Of a DNA stretch of 64,000 nt, positions 7,137 to 13,849 are shown piece by piece; the first letter of the stretch is position 1; each line of letters starts with the position of its first letter. The notes below the pieces were generated by a model. That model did not search any database, was not told the origin of the DNA, and saw only the letters and a program-made list of their open reading frames with translations. The position numbers and the translations under genes were made by a program. This DNA comes from Chitinophagales bacterium (GTDB lineage: Bacteria; Bacteroidota; Bacteroidia; Chitinophagales; JADIYW01). The DNA is taken from contig JACJXT010000011.1 in the NCBI GenBank assembly GCA_020636535.1, positions 806,001-870,000 of the forward strand, given 5' to 3'.

Positions 7137-8753
7137 ATGTCTGTTACTCCAAATATTGCCAACGAAAACAGTGTTCACTACGGAGCAGGTGAACAAATGA
7201 TAGTTGGTGAAAAGCTACCCAATCCATTTTCCATAGAAAATATGTGGAAGGCATACTATAGTTTGGTAGAAAAAGCAAAAAGCAGTAAAGTAATGTGGAT
7301 TTATCCACCAGAACCAGTAATGGAAGAAATTTTGGATGAGCCAACTAATAAATATATTAGAATTTTACCAACAGATGAAGCTGCTTATACGCAATTAAAA
7401 GAATTACAAAATGTAAATATATTCGATTTTCCTTTAGATCATGAGATGGCAGAGGGTGGTAATTATTATCATGATCCAAGTTTACCAGATACTGTTATTA
7501 CTTGGCAGTATACGGTATTAAAAAATAATGAGTTTATACCTATAAGTATTGGACAGCAACAAATTTTGAATACAGATATTTTTTTGTACGAGAATAGCCC
7601 TTATTATCCAAATTATGATGAAGCATTTTGGGAGGCATTAGAAGACGAAGCACTATTACTTACAAATGCTACTTATTATATGCGAACAAGCACACCCACA
7701 ACTACCTTAGCGAGCAAATGGACACCAAGTGGCAGAATTATGATTAAAGATGACCAGCTTGGTTATGATGTTGGTTTAGAAGGTGCCAAAGTGATGATAA
7801 AAAAGTTTTGGAGACATGAGGCCGCTTATACCAATGCTAATGGTTATTTTACTTCGGGTAAACAATTTAGAGGCAAAGTAGATTACTCTATAAAATGGGA
7901 AAGCAACCAAGGTGCAAATGGTTGGGATATAAGAAGTGGTTGGTATGTTCAAGCATATACGGATGGACCCAATAATAAAGAAGGTAGTTGGAATAGAACA
8001 TTACATGGAACAGGAAATGATGAACTAGAGATTTTTTATGGTTCCATTCATAGAGGTGTTTACGATGTTTTGGTAAAAGACCCTTTTGGTTTGTATAAAG
8101 GATTACTGCCTCGATTAAAGATTGGAGGAATGAATAAAAATGGAACAGGCATAACATTGCATGTTACTTCTATTGTAGCAGGTCCAGATATAAGAATTTA
8201 TAGAAAAGATGACAATGGTAATATTAAACCAACTTTGCAAGTATATGGAACTACTGCACATGAAGTAGGTCATTCTATACAAAGGTCTTATGGTCCAATG
8301 AAGTTTGTAACAGGTTCTGGCTTAATAAGAGAGAGTTGGGCTAATGCTGTAGAATGGGCTTTTTGTAATTGGCGGTATAATAATAATAATATATACACTA
8401 CGAATAGTTCTATGCTTAAATGGTATTATTGCAATGATTTTCTAAATATAAAAACGGATGATGATGAAGGGTCTATATATACACCTTTGTTTATAGATTT
8501 AATGGATAATATTCCGAACAATTCTTTATTAAAATTAGACGGAATAACAGACAGAACTTTAAATGATAATGTTGGTGGCTATACTTTAGTGCAAATAAGT
8601 AATGCTCTAAGATATAAAGGTTGGTTAACGCAACCAGATAAGGTATTAGAAGATATTGAGAACTACCTTATAGATAACTATACCAATTCTACCGAAAACA
8701 ATATAGGTACCTACTTTGATGAGTATAATACTTACAATTACCCTAATAGATAA
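7137..8753 (+). CDS. Putative zinc metalloprotease lipoprotein, out of frame with its signal peptide (phase-OFF)
   Basis: A 538-residue frame; the first in-frame ATG is at 7137, but coding sequence clearly continues upstream to about 7071, giving KKYTLVVLLCLLAVCSCKKD, a lipoprotein signal with the acceptor Cys just before KKDNE. The link to the ATG at 7040 is broken by a 4-copy heptamer repeat. Residues about 200-240 (GRIMIKDDQLG...GAKVMI...TNANGYFTSG) look like a carboxypeptidase-regulatory-like beta sandwich. HEVGHSIQ at 375-382 is an HExxH zinc motif, and RESWANAVEW about 25 residues later offers the third ligand of a gluzincin. I do not recognise a named peptidase family. Four small lipoprotein genes follow, the first after 12 bp. 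Confidence 0.7.
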   Translation: MSVTPNIANENSVHYGAGEQMIVGEKLPNPFSIENMWKAYYSLVEKAKSSKVMWIYPPEPVMEEILDEPTNKYIRILPTDEAAYTQLKELQNVNIFDFPLDHEMAEGGNYYHDPSLPDTVITWQYTVLKNNEFIPISIGQQQILNTDIFLYENSPYYPNYDEAFWEALEDEALLLTNATYYMRTSTPTTTLASKWTPSGRIMIKDDQLGYDVGLEGAKVMIKKFWRHEAAYTNANGYFTSGKQFRGKVDYSIKWESNQGANGWDIRSGWYVQAYTDGPNNKEGSWNRTLHGTGNDELEIFYGSIHRGVYDVLVKDPFGLYKGLLPRLKIGGMNKNGTGITLHVTSIVAGPDIRIYRKDDNGNIKPTLQVYGTTAHEVGHSIQRSYGPMKFVTGSGLIRESWANAVEWAFCNWRYNNNNIYTTNSSMLKWYYCNDFLNIKTDDDEGSIYTPLFIDLMDNIPNNSLLKLDGITDRTLNDNVGGYTLVQISNALRYKGWLTQPDKVLEDIENYLIDNYTNSTENNIGTYFDEYNTYNYPNR

Positions 8754-8765
8754 AATTTTAGAAAT

Positions 8766-9203
8766 ATGAAAAATTTAATCATTTTATTTGTAGTATTTGT
8801 AGCTATATCTTGTAAAACAATTTATCCCATACCGAATGAAAGAATAGTTGGCTTTTTTAATAATACCAATAAGGTATTATTGTTTAAGTTCTACGATTTG
8901 GATGGTTATACAGATAGTTTGACATTTACTTTACAGCCAAATACTGAAATATATCCTGCAGCATTTAATGATAGAGAACCATCTGATTTATTACAAGATT
9001 CTTTGTATTTAATGTATGATAATACAAAACACCAAATATTTCTAAAATCAGACACTAATTATAATAGCACTAATAGAAATGTTTTTTTTACTGATTCCAT
9101 AAGTTATAAGCGAGAAGATATATTTCAAGGAAAGAATTATCTTTATAAATACACCTACACATTTACCGAAGCAGATTATGCAGCAGCAGATTCTATTCCT
9201 TAA
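8766..9203 (+). CDS. Small lipoprotein of the TEADYAAADSIP family (copy 1)
   Basis: A 145-residue protein with a type II signal peptide (MKNLIILFVVFVAISC, acceptor Cys16). The mature part is beta-rich and predicted to be anchored in a membrane facing the periplasm or surface. The C-terminus TYTFTEADYAAADSIP is identical to that of copy 2 and nearly to copies 3-4, while the middle is hardly alike. It starts 12 bp after the metalloprotease stop, so co-transcription is expected. Function unknown; a partner or inhibitor of the protease is only a guess from position. Confidence 0.7.
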   Translation: MKNLIILFVVFVAISCKTIYPIPNERIVGFFNNTNKVLLFKFYDLDGYTDSLTFTLQPNTEIYPAAFNDREPSDLLQDSLYLMYDNTKHQIFLKSDTNYNSTNRNVFFTDSISYKREDIFQGKNYLYKYTYTFTEADYAAADSIP

Positions 9204-9231
9204 AATAATTTAATTGGCTAATTAAAATCCA

Positions 9232-9294
9232 ACAGAGAATAATATTGAAACTTATTTTGATGAGTATAGTGATTATAATTACCCAAATAGATAA
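9232..9294 (+). pseudogene. Fossil 3' end of a second metalloprotease copy
   Basis: These 20 codons plus stop read TENNIETYFDEYSDYNYPNR, against TENNIGTYFDEYNTYNYPNR at the end of the intact metalloprotease (8694-8753). The fragment sits in front of lipoprotein copy 2 exactly as the intact gene sits in front of copy 1. The plain reading is an old duplication of a protease-lipoprotein unit with later loss of nearly all of the second protease. Confidence 0.8.
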
Positions 9295-9305
9295 AGCTAA
9301 TAAAT

Positions 9306-9734
9306 ATGAAAAATTCAATAATTTTATTTTTAGTTCTTATAATAACATCTTGTGTTAAAGATAAAAATTATACAGATATTTATAAATTTAGAAATGAAAG
9401 CACTACACTAGTAACTGTTGCCTTATTTAATAATGGTATTCTAAATGATTCATTTTCTCTACAAAATGGAAGAGATACTGTTTTAGAAGAAGTAAGTAGC
9501 ATTGGTGGCGGTATACCAAGATTTATTGATGAAAGTGATAGTATCATAATAGTTTTTAATGATATGAAAAAGGTAGTTTTTTACAAAGATATTTTAAATA
9601 ATAGGAACATTTTTTTCTCTTCAGCAAATATATATGATATTGAAGTGCAAAGCAATAATAAAAAAGATAAAACTACAATATACACTTATACATTTACCGA
9701 AGCAGATTATGCAGCAGCAGATAGTATACCTTAA
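9306..9734 (+). CDS. Small lipoprotein of the TEADYAAADSIP family (copy 2)
   Basis: A 142-residue paralogue with lipoprotein signal MKNSIILFLVLIITSC (Cys16) and the invariant tail TYTFTEADYAAADSIP. Shared features with the other copies include an early IYKFRNES-like strand (IYHIYENKS in copies 3-4), a central SIIIVFNDMKKVVFY strand pair (compare TAYIYFNNEKQLVY) and an RNIF motif before the tail. It is preceded by the fossil protease end. Function not known. Confidence 0.7.
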   Translation: MKNSIILFLVLIITSCVKDKNYTDIYKFRNESTTLVTVALFNNGILNDSFSLQNGRDTVLEEVSSIGGGIPRFIDESDSIIIVFNDMKKVVFYKDILNNRNIFFSSANIYDIEVQSNNKKDKTTIYTYTFTEADYAAADSIP

Positions 9735-9779
9735 AATAATTTGTATATTTATCAATTATTTAATTGACTAATTATAACT

Positions 9780-10208
9780 ATGAAAACAATATTTTATTTA
9801 GTGCTAGCAGTATTCTTGATAATAGCTTGTGAAGAGCCAACAGATACAGGTTATAGTTCAATTTATCATATATATGAAAATAAAAGTTCTGTACCTATAA
9901 CAATCTCATACAAAAATGGTAGTGAAACTGCTTTGGTCTTTTATATTGACAATAATAAAGAAGAAGTTTTTTTTGTTAGAAAAGGCATGTTAGAAAATTT
10001 AGCATTTATTGATACTGCATATATTTATTTTAATAATGAAAAACAGTTGGTATATTCAAAAAGCAATATTACGAATGAAAGTAGAAGCATTTTTAATGAA
10101 CAAAATAATTTTACCAAAGAAACTATTACCATTAACGGAAAAGAAGAAACAGCATATAGGTATATCATCACCGAAGCAGATTACGCAGCAGCAGATAGTA
10201 TACCTTAA
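9780..10208 (+). CDS. Small lipoprotein of the TEADYAAADSIP family (copy 3)
   Basis: A 142-residue lipoprotein, signal MKTIFYLVLAVFLIIAC (Cys17). The first 40 residues and last 42 or so are practically identical to copy 4, while residues 41-95 differ much. The 45-bp region upstream of the ATG is also nearly identical to that of copy 4. This points to a recent tandem duplication of about 475 bp with either fast change or exchange of the middle. No known domain. Confidence 0.7.
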   Translation: MKTIFYLVLAVFLIIACEEPTDTGYSSIYHIYENKSSVPITISYKNGSETALVFYIDNNKEEVFFVRKGMLENLAFIDTAYIYFNNEKQLVYSKSNITNESRSIFNEQNNFTKETITINGKEETAYRYIITEADYAAADSIP

Positions 10209-10254
10209 TAATAATTTGTAAATTTATCAATTATTTAATTGACTAATTATAACT

Positions 10255-10686
10255 ATGAAAACAATATTTTATTTAGTGCTAGCAGTATTCTTGATAATAG
10301 CTTGTGAAGAGCCAACAGATACAGGTTATAGTTCAATTTATCATATATACGAAAATAAAAGTTCTGTTCCTATAGTGATATTATACAAAAATAATAATGG
10401 TTCTTTCTTGGATATTGATATTGCTAACAATGAAGAAAAAGAGTATTTAGCAATAAAAGGTATGATTGTTTATATTGCATTTGATACTGCTTATATTTAC
10501 TTTAATAATGAAAAGCAATTAGTATATAATGCTTATAATAGCAATGGTACAAATGGGAATAGAAGTATTTTTGATGAGCAAAATAATTTTACAAAAGAAA
10601 CCATTACCATTAACGGAAAAGAAGAAACAGCATATCGATATATTATTACCGAAGCAGATTATGCAGCAGCAGATAGTATACCTTAA
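10255..10686 (+). CDS. Small lipoprotein of the TEADYAAADSIP family (copy 4)
   Basis: A 143-residue lipoprotein with the same signal and N-terminal 40 residues as copy 3 (including CEEPTDTGYSSIYHIYENKS) and the same tail (NNFTKETITINGKEETAYRY, then the TEADYAAADSIP end). The middle (VILYKNNNGSFLDIDIANN...) has its own sequence. It ends the cluster; a hairpin follows 14 bp after the stop. Function not known; a surface-exposed variable family is inferred from the conserved-variable-conserved layout. Confidence 0.7.
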   Translation: MKTIFYLVLAVFLIIACEEPTDTGYSSIYHIYENKSSVPIVILYKNNNGSFLDIDIANNEEKEYLAIKGMIVYIAFDTAYIYFNNEKQLVYNAYNSNGTNGNRSIFDEQNNFTKETITINGKEETAYRYIITEADYAAADSIP

Positions 10687-10700
10687 CAAGAGACCAACTA

Positions 10701-10724
10701 TGTCAAAATTTTAAACTTTTGACA
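10701..10724 (+). terminator. Hairpin ending the lipoprotein cluster
   Basis: TGTCAAAA (10701-10708) and TTTTGACA (10717-10724) form an 8-bp stem with an 8-nt loop, 14 bp after the last lipoprotein stop. The following T-run is poor, so termination strength is uncertain. Confidence 0.4.
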
Positions 10725-10733
10725 TCCTTATTT

Positions 10734-10803
10734 AATTCCAAGCTTGTTTCGGAATCTGTAGTAAAAATGGATTAAGAGAGATTCTGAAATAAATTCAGAA
10801 TGG
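10734..10803. repeat. Dispersed Bacteroidota-type intergenic repeat, copy at 10.7 kb
   Basis: The segment holding TTTCGGAATCTGTAGTAAAA and AGATTCTGAAATAAATTCAG is laid out like the element at 58138-58232 (GGAATCTGCTGTAAAAA, then AAAGATTCCC...GAGAATG). One arm also matches the hairpin at 2236-2256. It lies between converging genes and may also serve as a bidirectional terminator. Confidence 0.55.
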
Positions 10804-10815
10804 TACTTTAATTTA

Positions 10816-12801
10816 TTACTCTACCATTTTTAATAGTAGTGTTCCTGTTTCTACAAATTGTTTGTCGCTTACAAAAACAGCTTCTATTGTTCCGTCGCTG
10901 TGTGCTTCTATGGTGTTTTCCATTTTCATAGATACCATTACTAATAATGCATCGCCTCGTTTTATACTATCGCCTTCTTTTACCAATACTTTGCTAATTT
11001 CTCCAGGCATTGGTGCTACATACGCTCCTTTTACTTGTTCTTCTGTTGGATTTGGAAATTTATTGACTGTATGCAATACAATTTGTCCTAAATTGCTACA
11101 ATGTATAAAGTAAGTACTATCTAATTGATTAATAGCATATGTTCTTCGTATATTATTAATTTCTAAAATAATAGTATTGTCTTGTATATCAATTAATGTT
11201 GATTGAAATGATTTTTCTGCAAATTGAATTTGTAGTACATTATTATCTACTGTATATTGAATAGGAAATTCAAAGCCATTATAACTGTACTTTTCTTGTT
11301 GTGCTTGATACAAATTATTTCGCCAAGCAGCAGGAACGCCTTTTGCTAATATTCGTTCTTGTTGTCTTTGTGCAAATCTAAAATGAATTAAAGCACATGT
11401 CAAGTTATCTAATGTATATTGATTATATGCTTCTCCTTTATATTGAAATATCTTATCTAAAAAATGCGTATCGAAATTACCTGCTTTAAAATCTTCATTT
11501 TCTAACAAAGCAATTAGAAAGTTTTTATTCGTAGTAAATCCACTAATAACTGTTTCTTGCAAAGCCAAATGTAATCGTTGTATAGCTGTAGCTCTGTCTT
11601 TTCCTTTTGCAATAATTTTAGCAATCATTGGATCGTAAAAAGTAGAAATCTCGCTACCTTTTTCAATACCAGTATCGTAACGCAAACCTTTTAATTTTGC
11701 AGGTTGCCAATCTATAATTTTTCCACTAACAGGCAAGAAATTATTGGCTGGATCTTCTGCATACAATCTAACTTCTATAGCATGATTTTTTTGATGAATG
11801 TCGTTTTGTTGTTTGGGTAAAGCATTGCCTTCTGCTACTACAATTTGCCATTCTACTAAATCTAATCCAGTTATTGCTTCTGTAACAGGATGTTCTACTT
11901 GTAATCTTGTATTAACTTCTAAAAAATAATAATTTTGTTGATGATCTACTATAAATTCAACTGTTCCAGCATTATCATAATTGATAGCTTTACAAGCAGC
12001 AACAGCAGCAACACCCATTTTATTTCTGGTTTCTTCTAATAAAAATGGAGACGGACTTTCTTCTACTACTTTTTGATAGCGTCGTTGAATGCTACATTCT
12101 CTCTCATATAAATGAACAGCATTGCCTTGTTTGTCTCCAAAAATCTGAAATTCAATATGTCGTGAAGCATCAAAATATTTTTCGATAAGCAAAGTATCAT
12201 CACCAAAACTATTTCTCGCTTCATTTTTTGCAGCTTGAATGGCTTTGTCTAATTCGTTTTCAGCTCGTACAATACGCATTCCTTTTCCACCACCACCAGC
12301 ACTTGCTTTTAGTAAAACAGGAAATCCAATTTTAATGGCTTCTTGTTTAATAGTGACTTCGCTTTGGTCATCGCCTTGATAACCAGGAATAGTTGGCACA
12401 CCATTGCTTTGCATAATTTTTTTAGCTTCAATCTTAGAACCCATTGTAGCAATAGCATTAGGATTTGGTCCAACCCAAATGATGTTGTTGTCGATGACTT
12501 GTTGAGCAAATGCAGCATTTTCAGATAAAAAACCATAACCAGGATGAATAGCATTAGCACCAGTTTGTTTAGCCACATCTAAAATTTTATCTATAATAAG
12601 ATATGATTCGTTTGCTTGATTACCACCAATGCGTACTGCTTCATCTGCATATTTTACAAACAAGCTATTGGCATCGGCATCAGAATAAACAGCTACAGTA
12701 GCAATGCCCATTTTTTTGCACGATTTAAAAATGCGTATGGCAATTTCACCACGATTGGCAACAAGCAGTTTAGTGATTTTATTTGGAGTTGTCATTTTCA
12801 T
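10816..12801 (-). CDS. Acyl-CoA carboxylase biotin-carrying alpha subunit (probably methylcrotonyl-CoA carboxylase)
   Basis: A 661-residue protein combining biotin carboxylase and biotin carrier. The N-terminus (KLLVANRGEIAIRI), the ATP-grasp glycine loop ASAGGGGKGMRIV near 165 and EVNTRLQVEHPVTEAITGLD near 295 define the carboxylase. The biotinyl domain at the C-terminus has VMVSMKMENTIEAH with the biotin-accepting Lys about 35 residues from the end. It would carboxylate biotin with ATP and bicarbonate for the carboxyltransferase encoded upstream in the same operon. Methylcrotonyl-CoA is favoured because of the partner subunit; propionyl-CoA remains possible. Confidence 0.85.
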   Translation of the reverse strand: MKMTTPNKITKLLVANRGEIAIRIFKSCKKMGIATVAVYSDADANSLFVKYADEAVRIGGNQANESYLIIDKILDVAKQTGANAIHPGYGFLSENAAFAQQVIDNNIIWVGPNPNAIATMGSKIEAKKIMQSNGVPTIPGYQGDDQSEVTIKQEAIKIGFPVLLKASAGGGGKGMRIVRAENELDKAIQAAKNEARNSFGDDTLLIEKYFDASRHIEFQIFGDKQGNAVHLYERECSIQRRYQKVVEESPSPFLLEETRNKMGVAAVAACKAINYDNAGTVEFIVDHQQNYYFLEVNTRLQVEHPVTEAITGLDLVEWQIVVAEGNALPKQQNDIHQKNHAIEVRLYAEDPANNFLPVSGKIIDWQPAKLKGLRYDTGIEKGSEISTFYDPMIAKIIAKGKDRATAIQRLHLALQETVISGFTTNKNFLIALLENEDFKAGNFDTHFLDKIFQYKGEAYNQYTLDNLTCALIHFRFAQRQQERILAKGVPAAWRNNLYQAQQEKYSYNGFEFPIQYTVDNNVLQIQFAEKSFQSTLIDIQDNTIILEINNIRRTYAINQLDSTYFIHCSNLGQIVLHTVNKFPNPTEEQVKGAYVAPMPGEISKVLVKEGDSIKRGDALLVMVSMKMENTIEAHSDGTIEAVFVSDKQFVETGTLLLKMVE

Positions 12802-12906
12802 CTTTTTTATTTAATTTTGTAGTAGAGAGAACTATACAATAAGGAAGCGTTTTGGGCGTGTGAGAAAAGGCATTATGCATAATTCGCCTTATTTGAAGTT
12901 CTCTTT

Positions 12907-13341
12907 TTATTTTTTCTTTTTATACATAGTTGTAAAAATAAGTTTATATCCTCTTTTAGAAACTCTTAATGCCTCAATTATTAATAAAGATTCGTCTATC
13001 TTTTTACTGTATCTCAATAAATCTTGTTTCAATGAATTTTTTCCAATGTATTCTATTTTATCAGGATGAATATAAACTTCAGGTAACAGTATAAAATCAT
13101 CTATAGTAATAGCTATTTGTCCTTGTTTTGCTTCTTTTGTAGGACTTCCGTGTTTTCCTAAAGCATGTCGAATCATATAACTATCAATAATTCTTTCTAC
13201 ACCTTCTAAATTTATATTTATTAAACCTTCAATTTCTTTAGCTTGTTTTTTAGATACTTTGCCTATAACCAACTCTCTTTTTTTATTTGTTTCAGATGTT
13301 AAAGCATATTCTACTAAATCTTGTATATCTTTCTTCATCAT
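12907..13341 (-). CDS. PBECR-like putative RNase-fold protein
   Basis: A 144-residue protein. An N-terminal helical part (1-50) is followed by YMIRHALGKHGSP with His59 and His64, then GQIAITIDDFILLPEVYIHPDKIEY, a strand-rich part and the closing FTTMYKKKK. This order (H...KHG, pi-t-eDf-lpe, late TMY) is how I remember the phage barnase/EndoU/colicin-like (PBECR) nuclease domains found in phage head proteins and polymorphic toxins. No signal peptide is seen. It lies between the thioesterase-like gene (14 bp gap) and the carboxylase alpha subunit, so it is likely co-transcribed with them. Nuclease activity is inference. Confidence 0.5.
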   Translation of the reverse strand: MMKKDIQDLVEYALTSETNKKRELVIGKVSKKQAKEIEGLININLEGVERIIDSYMIRHALGKHGSPTKEAKQGQIAITIDDFILLPEVYIHPDKIEYIGKNSLKQDLLRYSKKIDESLLIIEALRVSKRGYKLIFTTMYKKKK

Positions 13342-13355
13342 AATAATAAATAAAA

Positions 13356-13838
13356 TTATTTCTTTTTAGGAATCCAAGCCCAAATCATTTCTGCTTTAAT
13401 GACTTCATTATCGGTTTCGTCGGTAACTTTTACAGCTACACTTACTTCGCCTTTATCGGTTTCCATAATATTTAATATTTGTTCATCTGTTAGCGTAGCA
13501 ACTGCTTTAATAGCCCCTTTGGTTCTTCTAACAAAATTAATGTTCATAGTTTTAATTAAAGGCAATTTGTCGTCAGGTAAATTATAACCTACTAAAATTC
13601 CCGTAGCAGTTTCTGCCAATAAAGCCATGGCTGCTGCATGTACTTGTCCGATATGATTACGAACTTTTCTCTTATTAGCAACACTTACTATTAATTCGTT
13701 ATTGGTAATTTTTTCAAAATGGATATTGCTAGTTCCTACAAAAGGTACAACGGTACCTATTAAAGTAGAAACACCTTTCATTTGTAAAAAATCTGGTAAA
13801 AAATTAAGTTGATTTAGTGATTTATTTAATTTATTCAT
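13356..13838 (-). CDS. DUF4442-type hot-dog fold protein (thioesterase-like)
   Basis: A 160-residue single hot-dog domain. HVGQVHAAAMALLAETATGILVG-like layout (NHIGQVHAAAMALLAETATG around residues 62-81) is the central helix region of PF14539/PaaI-like thioesterases, followed by strands KTMNINFVRRTKGAIKAVATL and the closing KAEMIWAWIPKKK. It probably hydrolyses or binds acyl-CoA. It sits 11 bp downstream of the carboxyltransferase gene, which supports a role in the same acyl-CoA pathway. Confidence 0.75.
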   Translation of the reverse strand: MNKLNKSLNQLNFLPDFLQMKGVSTLIGTVVPFVGTSNIHFEKITNNELIVSVANKRKVRNHIGQVHAAAMALLAETATGILVGYNLPDDKLPLIKTMNINFVRRTKGAIKAVATLTDEQILNIMETDKGEVSVAVKVTDETDNEVIKAEMIWAWIPKKK

Positions 13839-13849
13839 ATTATATATAA

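Noticed and set aside
7043..7140. Sequencing or assembly error as the cause of the broken lipoprotein frame
   Set aside because: Cannot be excluded without reads, but the break is exactly at a perfect four-unit heptamer repeat and the rest of the gene is intact, which fits phase variation better than a random error.
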